Positions 36,039 to 48,498 of a stretch of DNA of 64,000 nucleotides are shown here, piece by piece. Source of the stretch: Adineta vaga (Eukaryota; Rotifera); the NCBI GenBank assembly GCA_021613535.1, contig CP075496.1, forward strand, positions 7,192,001-7,256,000. The letters are read 5' to 3'. Each line of letters begins with the position of its first letter. Within the stretch, counting starts at the first letter, position 1. A program made the position numbers and the translations under genes. Under the pieces are notes generated by a model. It made no database searches. It had not been told where the DNA came from and saw nothing but the letters and a program-made list of their open reading frames with translations.

Positions 36039-38651
36039 ATGCAGGAGACAATAGGAGATACGACGTATAATTGGACAGATGTCACAACTCAATTTGCTGA
36101 TTTATGTCAAACTTTATCTATTGGTGAAGTTCTTCGTGATCGAGATTTTACATTATTTGAAGCTATGACTGCTTTAGAATTAATGGATCCAAAAATGGAT
36201 GGTGGAATGTCTATAAAAATCATTTTCAGGAACAAAAACAAGGAAATCGAATATTAACTTTACAACAATTAATCGAAAAGAAACTTTTGAAAATCTCGTC
36301 ATTTACATCGATTGAATTAATTCATCTATTCGATCAATTATTAGCAACATTTCATATGTGGCTTGATGGACATAGTTTAGCATTAACATTATTTACTTGT
36401 GTTTATCTACATGATATAACTCTGATTGAAGATTATCATTTGCGAACAATATGTTTTACATTTGTAAAACTAATTGATTATATTCGTGAACGAATTCTAT
36501 TGAAAGCTGGTCTTTTTGAAGAAGAAGATTTTAGTGGAACATTAACATACAATTTTCCATTCTATTACGAGACTATCAAAGATCAAACATGTTTAAGTGA
36601 TTTAAAAAAATGTGAAGATGAATTAAATAAACGTTTACGTTCATTAAAACATGAAAATGATTTAAATCAATCTGATATTCATTTTACACAACAATTAATC
36701 TATCGAATACGATTTTTACGTTCATTTTTCGGTTTAACATTAAGATTCAATGAAGCAAATGAGAAAACAAATGAACAAACATATTTAAATAGTGAAGATA
36801 TTCTAAAGAATCTCAAACAAATCGATGAATTACTTCTTCTAATTCGACCATCACATATGGTTGAAGATGAAACTGTAAGTTATTTTTAGAATTTCTATTC
36901 ATTAATTGCAATTCTATTTAGACGGTAACAAATGACAATTCGGAATTGATAATTTCAATATCATCACTAACTGATATCTCACGTTCATTTGATCCGTATT
37001 ATAATTATCGTCAATTACCTCCAGCATTCAATCGTTTTATACGACAACTTGTATCACCTTCATGTGTTTACGTATTCTTAGGAGATATTTGTCAACAATT
37101 ACATAAAATGCCTGAAATCAATGATAAACGAACATTAAAACAAGCATTTGAATTCTTTCTAGAATTTTCAACGAATGAAAAACCCTCCTTATTTATTCGT
37201 TCTCTATTGCTTCTCTCATATCTACCATCTGTTCAAGGTTGTTTATTAAGTTCAAGAAAGATTTTCGGACAAATTTCTTTTGCTGAACAAGTTAAATATG
37301 AAATACGATTATTTATTGTTCCACCATTATTAACATTCAAATATATTACAATTGACAATGAAACAATAAATTATGGTGAAAACTTTTTTCAACGTGCATG
37401 TGTTCCATTTTCAAATCTATTCTATTCATTGTGTAATAATCGTGCACGTACACGAGAAAAATTATCGAATTTATTAGAAGAATTTAGTGTCCTACAAGAT
37501 GAAAGTGAAAAACTCGATCAATGGTTACATAAATATTTTCTTCAACATATTCTTCAAGCAAATCTCTCAACATTAAATACTCAAACATTATTATTAATTG
37601 AGAAAACATCATATTTTTTTCAATTTATTCTTCATTGGACATTGACTATTATGGAATATTATCTTTTAATGGGTTTTGATCTATCACTTTATTCTAAACG
37701 TGAATTATATGATGTGTATTTTTATTTTGCCCAAATTATTTTATTTACACATATTAATGTTTATAAAACATCAACGAATATTCTCAATACAACTGTACCA
37801 TTATTTATTCAATTAAATCAAAAACATCAACAAACTCATAAAAATCAAATTAATAATTTCTTTATTCAACAATTCAGTTCGATTATTCAACAACATGCAA
37901 ATGATGATCCATTGATGGATTTAAATAATGATAATAGTTCAGGACAAAAGAAAAATAAACGAAAAAATCTTAATGGATCAATGCCAACAAATACCGACCA
38001 TCATGAACAAGAATTATCTTTAATTAACGGACATTTTTCAATGAGTACAGCTATGCATAGATGTTTGAGAGCTTTAGAAGTTGAACAAAGATTAAAATTT
38101 AGCAGGTAATCCTTGACATCTAACGATCTGAAATGATAAAGTATCATTGGAGGTAGAAATTCATCTGTAAAAAATGGAATTTAGTTTAATAATAGAACAT
38201 TAATTCTTCGTTATTCTAATCGAATTTTTCTCATTTCAGTACTGATCAAAATTATTTTCTTCGTAATGAAATTCGTTATCGTCATCGTTTTCTCCCATTC
38301 GCTAATCTTTGTGCACCACCCTACATGCCTCATTCCGATTTTCTTCACATTCAACATTTAAGTGATAATCGTTATTCAACATCGGAATTATATCAAGATG
38401 CAATCAATAATTTTTCTCAAGCAAAAACCTATTTCGAAACATATCTCAATCGACTAACAACATCCAAACAACAAACATTACATCGAACATTTACAACATG
38501 TTTTACATCAATATTTGATGTTGAATCTTATATTCGTGTAGCAAAAACGAATTGTGTTGTTTTAAAACTATTATTAAGTGGGCATAAACCTGATATGACA
38601 ATTGATTTCGATTTTAGTTTACATCCTCATTATCCTACGTTAAAATTGTGA
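36039..38651 (+). CDS. NAA35: NatC N-acetyltransferase auxiliary subunit
   Basis: NAA35 (Mak10) anchors the NatC complex to ribosomes, where it acetylates N-terminal Met of nascent chains with NAA30 and NAA38. Exons: 36039-36201, 36243-36874, 36922-38105 and 38240-38651, about 796 residues (human 725). The N-terminal signature 'LSIGEVLRDRDFTLFEAMTA' followed by 'LELMDPKMDGG' matches human NAA35. 'WLDGHSLALTLFTC' and the C-terminal 'YRHRFLPF', 'VAKTNCVVLKLL' and 'SGHKPD' also match. The first intron is doubtful: the only frame-consistent choice I found is 41 nt (36202-36242), which removes codons that look like conserved 'GGM'. A basic Asn/Lys-rich insert (near 37930-38000) precedes the conserved C-terminus. 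Confidence 0.92.
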
Positions 38652-38865
38652 TGTTAAATGAGTTGATTTTTTGTCTTGCCTGAGTTTGTTTGTAGTTCAT
38701 ATAACAACTAATTCTGATCTGTTTTCTTTTTCCGAAAAAAAAGACGTATCTGTGTGCGTGCGTGCGTGCGTGTGTTTGAAGAGAAAAAAAAACAAATTAA
38801 AAGATTTCAAAAAATGTTTGTTTAAGATTGAGAAGTTAAATTAAAATTCTAATGGCATTTTATTT

Positions 38866-40861
<1,996 letters not shown>

Positions 40862-41448
40862 TTATTCAAAGAACAGTACCGATAAACAGATTGATTTTCC
40901 TTCTATTTTTATGTATTCGTATTCCTTTTCGTAGTTTCTATTGATTGTAAAAAAACCGAACTAATGATTTGATTAAGCACGCAAAAAAAAACGAATATAA
41001 CTCTCTCTCTCTCATGTTTGAATAGTCTTCTAGAAGATTAATAGCATCGTTTTCTTTCAATAATGACGTAATCACGTTCTTTTCATACATAACAAGGCGA
41101 ACGAGTACATGTTTCATTTTAGATGAGATTTATCGACGAATGTGTACACATCGAAAAGAGAATACAGACAAATAACACAACGAGTCTATCTGGTTTACAT
41201 GGAAATATGATTAAAGTTTTTTTTTCTACGTATAGTGAGTAGAATATTTATAAATATTCATTGGTTTATTTCTCTCTCTCTCTCTTTCGCATCCAATTTA
41301 GACTAAACATCACGTGTTATATTGAAAAGAAAAAAGAACATTGACGTGTTATTTTGGATTTGGATTTTTTTCATACAAAAAGAGGAAAAAAAAACTAATC
41401 GATCTACTTGTTCGTTTTTTACTGATTGCCATTTAATATTTTGGTTTC
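40862..41448. other. Intergenic, CT-microsatellites only
   Basis: 587 bp between ETNPPL and the arrestin-like gene. Short CT repeats occur at 41002-41013 and 41272-41286. No ORF or structured element recognised. Confidence 0.5.
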
Positions 41449-42396
41449 ATGGGTAATTTACAACAACAATGTCGTGGAATAGGAAATACTCAACTGGAAC
41501 TTAATCGTCATGATGCTATTTATGTTCCAAATGAACTTATTACGGGTACGGTTAGTTATTTAAAACATACGAATGCATTTATTGTATTAACTGGTATAAT
41601 TTATTTTAAAAAACGAAAGAAAACTGGTGTAGAGAAGTGTGAAATAAAATTTTTGGCGAAAGAATTTCCTCTCAATTCTCATCTAAATAAAATCCAAAAT
41701 TTTCAATTACAATTAGATGATCAATTACCACCTTCATTCAATGAGCCCGATACTTATCCAAACGTTTCCTATACGCTTCAACTTGTCTATAAAAAAAGCA
41801 AAGATCAAATTCAATCGTCGATCCCAATACGTATTTGTCCTCGTGTACAAATCGATCGACCTTTACTTTTAACACCACTTTTCTTTGGTCCAATTGAAAA
41901 TCATCAAACTGGTATTAAACTTGACGTCAAAATAAGTCGTGCTATTTTTACATTTGATGATATTATACATATTTTTTATGAACTACAAAATTCTAATCAA
42001 GAATATATTCATAAAACTGAAGTTAGTCTAGGAATTTATTATACAATTGAATCGAATGTTACTCAAGAAGATGTTTCGAATGGAATTGGAAATTTTGAAA
42101 ATATTTCCTCACAAAATAAATTAATACGAAATAAAGTTCTATTAAATATTCCGAATAAAATTTATTTACCACCAACATATAGATTTCAATATGGACGGGA
42201 AGGTGATCAATCATCATTTAATTTAGCAATTGATTATAAAATACATTTTAAAGTTTATCTTGGTAAAGAACAAATTTTATGGCAAGTGGATATTCCCATT
42301 GTTTTATGTAATGATACAATTGAAAAAAAAGATGAAGAAATGGAAATTGAATCAGAAAGAATCTCAAATAATGTGACCCCTAATCCTTCAGAATGA
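41449..42396 (+). CDS. Arrestin-fold protein (alpha-arrestin/ARRDC-like)
   Basis: Intronless ORF, 315 residues. The N-terminal half has the arrestin pattern: 'LELNRHDAIYVPNELITGTVSY' (shortened: Y-P-N-E-x-I-x-G), a strand with 'IIYFKK', then 'LPPSFNEPD…YPNVSYTLQLVY', which corresponds to the conserved LPxSF…Y.V.Y.L block of alpha-arrestins. The C-terminal half (from about residue 140, 'ICPRVQIDRPLL') continues as beta-rich arrestin_C-like sequence with 'IHIFYELQNSN' and 'GIYYTIE'. The tail is acidic and has no clear PPxY motif, so recruitment of Nedd4-type ligases is not indicated. Alpha-arrestins normally link membrane cargo to trafficking machinery. Single-exon structure beside intron-rich genes could indicate a retrocopy or a lineage-specific family. 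AATAAA follows at 42447. Confidence 0.68.
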   Translation: MGNLQQQCRGIGNTQLELNRHDAIYVPNELITGTVSYLKHTNAFIVLTGIIYFKKRKKTGVEKCEIKFLAKEFPLNSHLNKIQNFQLQLDDQLPPSFNEPDTYPNVSYTLQLVYKKSKDQIQSSIPIRICPRVQIDRPLLLTPLFFGPIENHQTGIKLDVKISRAIFTFDDIIHIFYELQNSNQEYIHKTEVSLGIYYTIESNVTQEDVSNGIGNFENISSQNKLIRNKVLLNIPNKIYLPPTYRFQYGREGDQSSFNLAIDYKIHFKVYLGKEQILWQVDIPIVLCNDTIEKKDEEMEIESERISNNVTPNPSE

Positions 42397-43289
42397 GGTA
42401 CTGTTCTTCTCTTCTTTTCAACCAATGTGTGCTGTGAAATCTTTCAAATAAATGTTTTGATACAATTGTATATGCACATGTTAATATTTTGGTAGATAAT
42501 CGTGATTTTATATTCATTTTTCTGTATTAATTCATTATCATATTCATAGAAAAGAAAAATAGACATTATTATTCTTTGCCTTATAAATATTTATTGAATC
42601 ATACTGAGTCCACGCAAATTCCTATTTATTCAGTGGATCGATCTACACGTAATAGAACAAAAACAAAATCTTTAACAAATAAAACGAAATTTTTTTCTAT
42701 GAAATCTAGTAAAGAATCTCATTTCATGACATAATATTCTTTGAATTATGAGATTCTATTGATAATTCGATCTCGAGAATTGTTCTAGATTTCAGATCTC
42801 ATCATCAATCAGTACTCACACAGAATAGTAAAGTTCAAACATAGATGTCTCTCTAACTAAATACTTGTTGTTTCTTAAATGAAAATCTATTTTCCAATAT
42901 TATTATTTCTAACGATGACTCATGTTAGAACGGAGTTTGACATGAATGGAACAAAATTCCCAAATCAAATACGGTATACATAAAAGAATCGTATTTTGAT
43001 TGGTGATTTTGATTTTGTAAAAAATTTTTTTCCAACATAGAAAAACAATCAAATTCAATCCGATGAATACATTCTATTACAATCACATGTATATATTTAT
43101 CATGACAATATTCAGGTTGGAAAATTTCACATGACCTCAATTTCTTTCCTTTTCTACTTCCCTCCATATACCGTTACATACTTGTTTTCATCATTGGATA
43201 TCTCCAAAATAGAAATGATGAAGGTGCTTTTCTCTTTCTAGGACGACGACGACGACGACGACATTAACTATCTTGAAGTTTAATTTATA
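42397..43289. other. Intergenic, no gene seen
   Basis: 893 bp of AT-rich spacer. A polyadenylation signal for the arrestin-like gene is at 42447-42452. A (CGA)n repeat lies at about 43241-43262, 30 nt upstream of the next start codon. The minus-strand open frame at 42925-43167 has no recognisable features. Confidence 0.5.
42447..42452 (+). terminator. Polyadenylation signal AATAAA (arrestin-like gene)
   Basis: Hexamer about 50 nt downstream of the stop at 42396. Confidence 0.5.
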
Positions 43290-45334
43290 ATGTCGGCTCA
43301 TACGATGACATCGTCAACATTAAATAAAACTAATTTAGAAACATTTTCTCTTGTTTGGTTGGATGTTACTGTCGATAATTCTGAAGAAAATCTTGATACT
43401 CAACGACAATTACGTAGTATAATAAATCATCTACGAACATTTGACAATAGTTCAGATTGCGAAAAATATATTCGAACAGTTTCATATCATGATCGAATTG
43501 TCATCATCGTAAGTGGTTTGTCTGGTCGACAATTAATACCTCATATACATGATCTTCCACAAGTTTATTTAATCTATGTCTATTGTATGAATAGAAAAAC
43601 CAATGAACAATGGACAAAAAATTTTGCTAAGGTTAATCAATTGAGATTATTCATACAAATAAGACTTTTTCGCTTTTAATTTAGATTCGAGCTGTGATTA
43701 TTAAATCTGAAGATTTAATTCATCAAATGCGATTAGATCATACACAACGTTTGAAAAAGAAAGTTGATGAAATTCTTTCAATTAATATCTTTCATGCAGA
43801 TCATGGTCAATCAACAACAGGTCTTAATGGACAATTTGTACATTCTCAATTATTAATTGATTGTTTATTGCGAATGAAATCACATTCAATTGAACAAAAT
43901 GAATTTGTTTCGGTATGTAAAGAAGAATATAAAGATAATTCACTTGAATTATCAAATATCAATGATTTTGAAAGAACTTATCTACCAAATCGAGCAATAT
44001 GGTGGTATACACGACCTTCATTTCTTTATCGCTTATTAAATAAAGCATTACGAGTACAAAATATTGATTTACTCTATTTATTTCGTTTCTTCATTCGTGA
44101 TTTATATCGACAATTATTAAAATATCAATTATCAACATTAATTCGTGTTTATCGTGGTCAATTAATGATAAAGGATGAACTAAAAATATTGAAAGATTCA
44201 ATTGGAAAATATATTTCAATCAATTCATTTTTTTCAACGAGTCTTAATCGAGATTTAGCATTAGTTTTTTCTCCAGAAGATAATCAATATGAAAGAGTTC
44301 TCTTCGAAATCGATGCTGATCCATCAATAAATTATGACAAACCTTTCGCAGATATAAGCTCATTTAGTAATTTTCCTAATGAATCCGAAGTTCTGTTTAT
44401 GAGTGGTTCAATCTTTCGAGTCATGAATGTTTCGTATGATAATAATGATCGTTTATGGGCAATTCATTTGATCTTATCTAGTGGAAATGATCATGATCTA
44501 AAACCAATATTTGAGCATATGAGAAATCAACATAGTCATGAAACAGTTGATCTTCTTCTATTTGGTCATGTTCTACGTGATATGGGAAAATATGAAGAAG
44601 CAGAAAATTATTATCGTCGAGTGCTTAATCAACTATCGATTGATTCTCAAGAATTAAGTCGATGTTATCATGCATTGGGAATTATTCGATATGAAAAAGG
44701 TGACTATGAATCAAGTTTACAATGTCATAAACGTGCATTAAAACTTAAGTTACGTTCATTGAAATCGAATGATTTAGATTTAGCAATTAGTTATAATAGT
44801 ATGGGAACAATTTATGAGAAAAAAAAAGATTATTCACGTGCTTTACAATCTTTTCTTAAATCGTTAACTATTCTTCAAGATGCATATGGAAATGATCATC
44901 CGAAGGTAGCGATATGTTTAAATAATATTGCTGGAATCTATCAAACTGAAAAGAAATATGCGGAAGCATTGAAATATAATCAAAATGCATTAAATATTCG
45001 AAAGAATCATCTTCCAGTTGATCATCCCGATTTAGGAGCATCATATAGTAATATCGGTATTATATATCGATGTCTTGGTCAATATAAGTCTGCTATAAAA
45101 CATCATAATCAATCATTAAAAATTCATCAAAAGTCACTTCCACCACAACATCCATTGATTGCATCAACATTAAATAATGTTGGTCTTGTTTACGAAGATG
45201 AAGGTGAATATCATGAAGCATTGGGATATTATGAAAAAGCTGCTCTAATCTATCGACATGCTTTACCAGTGACGCATCCGAATATAATTAAAACGGAACA
45301 ATTCATTCAACGTGTGCAGTTAAAAATGAAATGA
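43290..45334 (+). CDS. ADP-ribosyltransferase/TPR fusion protein, intact
   Basis: Two exons, 43290-43631 and 43685-45334, 663 residues. Residues about 15-125 form a domain I cannot name, with alternating hydrophobic strands (LVWLDVTVD, RIVIIVSG, LIYVYCM) suggesting a Rossmann-like or receiver-like fold. Residues about 230-370 match arginine-type mono-ADP-ribosyltransferases: Arg in 'VYRGQ' (about 270), 'FFSTSL' (about 296) and an ExE in 'NESEVLF' (about 346), the R-S-E triad, followed by 'GSIFRV'. Residues about 390-655 are six or so 42-residue TPR units of kinesin-light-chain type, with the 'DHPDLGASYSNIGIIY' pattern. It probably transfers ADP-ribose from NAD+ to arginine on a partner held by the TPRs; target and location are unknown. 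No signal peptide, so cytosolic. Similar fusions are expanded in bdelloids. A degenerate sister copy lies at 31965-33895. Confidence 0.85.
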
Positions 45335-45766
45335 AATAGATCTCCTCGATTTTACAAGAAAGAAATGTCAATAATTTCGACATAGAAGTTTTGTACGTCT
45401 TCTGCTGAAGTACTACTGACTATTTACTTATATATTTCGCGTATAATATAGAATATAACTTCATCATCCTACTCGAATAACGTTTTAGACAGGCGGTTAA
45501 TTGAACTACACAATGATGAGAGAATATATTTGTTAAGGTTAACAAGAATAATAGATGTCGCTTGTGGATACTTATACGAATGTAATGAAGGTGCAGTATG
45601 AAACACAGATTGGCTCAAAAATGAGCCAGATATCTTCTTTAAACACGTGGCCCTAAAAGAAACAAACGATTAATTTTTTCTGATTCTTTTGTAAAAAAAC
45701 GATCTTTGTTAGTCTTCAGATATTTTTCAAATAAAAAAAATCAATCGTTTAATCTAGATAATTAGG
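45335..45766. other. Intergenic, ART/TPR to SAR1
   Basis: 432 bp, same-strand genes on both sides. No ORF or repeat recognised. Acceptor-like 'cttcag' (45720) and 'tctag' (45757) lie upstream of the SAR1 start. Confidence 0.4.
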
Positions 45767-46637
45767 ATGAGTTTTTTATGGGATTGGTTCACAAGCATTT
45801 TATCTACACTTGGTAAATTCAGCATCAATTTCAACCTTGAATGTATCATATACATGTATTTTCTTTGATATTATAGGTTTACATAAAAAGAGTGGTAAAC
45901 TTGTCTTTCTCGGACTTGATAATGCTGGCAAAGTAAAAAGAAGAAATTATGAATAGAAAAAAAAGACATCTTGTTTCCTTTTGATTAGACCACTTTATTG
46001 CATATGCTCAAAGATGATCGACTTGCACAACATGTACCTACCCTACATCCAAGTACGAAAATTATTTCCTATTAATGATAAATAACTGTCTTTTGTCATT
46101 TGTTTTTGAATTATAGCTTCAGAAGAATTAGTGATGGGAAATATGAAGTTCACAACATTTGATTTAGGTGGTCACGCGCAAGGTAAGAATTTCAAATGAA
46201 TATCAGAAAACATATTTGCTTATTTCATTGAAGCACGTCGTGTTTGGAAAGATTACTTTCCCGCTGTTGACTCAATTGTCTTTCTTGTCGATGCTGTGGA
46301 TCGATCACGTTTCGCTGAAACTAAAGCTGAACTTGATGTTTGTAATTTTTTTTACTATTTTTAAAGATTCTATGTCTCTTTTTTTCTCTAGAGTTTATTA
46401 ACAGATGAGCAAGTTGCAAATGCACCCATTGTTATACTCGGAAATAAAATTGATTTACCTGGAGCTGTTAGTGAACAAGAACTTCGTTATGTACTTGGAA
46501 TATCCACGGCAACAACTGGCAAAGGAAATGTTGCACGTTCGGATATAGCTGGTCGTCCCATGGAATTATTTATGTGTAGTGTACTAAGACGTGAAGGTTA
46601 TGGTGAAGCATTTCGATGGTTATCACAATATTTGTAG
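45767..46637 (+). CDS. SAR1: Small GTPase SAR1 (COPII coat assembly)
   Basis: SAR1-GTP inserts an amphipathic N-terminal helix into the ER membrane and recruits Sec23/24 to start COPII vesicle budding. Six exons: 45767-45812, 45877-45932, 45989-46052, 46117-46182, 46234-46337 and 46392-46637, 193 residues (human 198). The N-terminal helix is hydrophobic ([16 protein letters not shown]). G-motifs: P-loop 'GLDNAGK|T' split by intron 2, switch I 'HVPTLHPTSEEL', switch II '[13 protein letters not shown]' and 'GNKIDLPGA'. '[19 protein letters not shown]' and 'FRWLSQYL' at the end are SAR1-specific. Human 'GGHEQ' is 'GGHAQ' here; the catalytic His is kept. AATAAA is at 46883. Confidence 0.97.
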
Positions 46638-46935
46638 ACATTAAATTTAGATGATTTTCAATATCTTTTTCTTTTTTTCTTGTCTTCTATGCTTTATTCT
46701 TCCTGGTCTTTATATACTCGCTCTATCTTTTGTTTCTTGTTCGATTGGTAAAGACGTTCATTTTTCAAAATTGAGCGTTGTTAACAATTAAGTATAAAAA
46801 GAATCATACGTACAGTTTTTTCTTCTTTTTCTTTTTCTTTCTCCTGATCATCTTACAGTTTTTTTTGTATAAAAAGAAGAAAAATAAATGTGTTCGAAAA
46901 TACCGTTATTGAATGATTAGAAAACAGACATGGTT
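46638..46935. other. SAR1 3' flank
   Basis: T-rich sequence with the SAR1 polyadenylation hexamer at 46883-46888. No coding signal. Confidence 0.5.
46883..46888 (+). terminator. Polyadenylation signal AATAAA (SAR1)
   Basis: Canonical hexamer in 'gaaaaataaatg', about 245 nt past the SAR1 stop. Confidence 0.5.
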
Positions 46936-47148
46936 TTAATCAACAATCGATGTTTTCACATCGGATTTGACATTCATATCTTGATTTTCTCGATAAACTG
47001 AAAATAATGTCCAAGTAATTTGAGAAATCATCAAAACAAATGATATTAGAACGATATATTGAAGCATAGAAAGAAGAGTTTCTATAATTGACAACGATAC
47101 AAATTGATTCATAATGATTATGTAAACAACACGTCGACGTTTGTTCAA
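46936..47148 (-). CDS. Possible small single-pass membrane protein
   Basis: A 70-residue ORF with a basic start (MNKRRRVVYIII), a long hydrophobic stretch at about 24-50 (LLSMLQYIVLISFVLMISQI) and a polar tail. It sits alone between SAR1 and the divergent secreted-protein gene at 47313. The topology is plausible, but length and composition could arise by chance in AT-rich DNA, and an overlapping frame (46940-47155) is also open. No family recognised. Low confidence. Confidence 0.25.
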   Translation of the reverse strand: MNKRRRVVYIIIMNQFVSLSIIETLLSMLQYIVLISFVLMISQITWTLFSVYRENQDMNVKSDVKTSIVD

Positions 47149-47312
47149 CGATCAATGAGAAAGAGAGAGAAATAAAAATGTTACATAATTTGTTTTAGCG
47201 CCATGTATACCTAGCCGATCGATCGTTAATTTGATTTCTAATCCTTCGTTTCACATACAAACTTAAACTACTACAATTTTATTGACTATCATCCAATGTT
47301 TATACATTCGCA

Positions 47313-48194
47313 ATGGTGGATTATTTCTTCTATCTCTGTATTTTCACTCTAACTTTTGTTACAACTAGTTTTACATGTGATATATGGAAGGCAGCTGAAT
47401 GTCCACCAGGTCCATCAAAAGATGATGATGATCTAATGAAATCTCATTTATATACTGAAGAACAATTACTCGCATATTGTGATGCAGGTAAAGCCTATGC
47501 CGATTGTGTCAATGAACATTTACTTTGTTGTGATATGCGTTCGGAATATGCAGCAGCATTAGCGTCTATTGATGTTCAACTCAAACGTAATGCATTACGT
47601 GTAGGTAGATATTGTGCTGATATTAATGAAACAAATCCTATTCAATACAAATGTCGAACTACAGTAAAAACATTACCAGGTAAAAGATATCGTTCAACGA
47701 CAACGGCAACACCGATGTGTGATATTGAAAAAGTAAGATAAAACAATACAAAATGCATTCATTAGATTTTAGTATTTTAAATCGTTTAGGCTGGAAAGAA
47801 ATGTAGTCCAATAATTGAAAATCGTGTTCGATTTGATCGTCGATGGTCTGCACAAGAGAAAGTCAGATGGTGTAAAGATACCTATGAATATCATACATGC
47901 GCAACTGCCTTTATCACTAATTGCACTATAACATCTGTCGCATCTGATGTTGCTCAGTTAACTGTTTTTCTTGATTATATTGAAAAATCTGCTAACCGTG
48001 AATGTCCAGGTGGTCTTTATGGTTGTGCAGACAAATCTACTAATGATACGCATTGCCAAGATCGTATCGGATATTTTCTCGAAAAGAACGCATTAACAAA
48101 TTATACAATCATGACACATGTACCTTCGTTACGAGTTTTTTTCGTATTTCTTCTTATTCAATCTTTTATCATGCTAAAAATATCTCTCTATTGA
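47313..48194 (+). CDS. Secreted Cys-rich protein with two tandem domains
   Basis: Two exons, 47313-47732 and 47790-48194, 274 residues. Signal peptide (DYFFYLCIFTLTFVTTSFT), then two halves with matching cysteine layout. The first half starts 'CDIWKAAEC' with 'LLAYCDAGKAYADCVNEHLLCC'. The second starts 'CDIEKAGKKC' with 'VRWCKDTYEYHTCATAFITNC'. A Thr-rich linker with a basic patch joins them, and the intron falls just after the second 'CDIEK'. The C-terminus is a hydrophobic anchor (RVFFVFLLIQSFIMLKISLY), so membrane- or GPI-tethered. The spacing recalls the DUF19/T20D4.11-like secreted domains of invertebrates, but I cannot confirm this. A polyadenylation signal lies at 48247. Confidence 0.75.
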
Positions 48195-48498
48195 CAATGA
48201 TGTTTTCTTTTTTTGTTTCTTTCGACTGAACAAATACAATAAAAGGAATAAATTCGTTCCTTGATTACCTTATTATCACTATACGTCATTGAAATACAAA
48301 CGATTAATATATCAAAATCCCATCTATACAAAAAAGTTGATAGTTATATCGTCATTCATCTCTGCACTCCTACTCTATTCACGCACCATGGATCTTTTTT
48401 CTCGTTCTAATACGGAGGAAAAGATGAGTATATATATATATATATGTACATATCTGCAGTTATAAAATAACGAGTAACAAACATAATTTAGTGGAACG
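48195..48498. other. Intergenic, Cys-rich gene to NUDT9
   Basis: 304 bp with AATAAA at 48247-48252 for the upstream gene and a TA microsatellite at about 48429-48444 upstream of the NUDT9 start. Confidence 0.5.
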
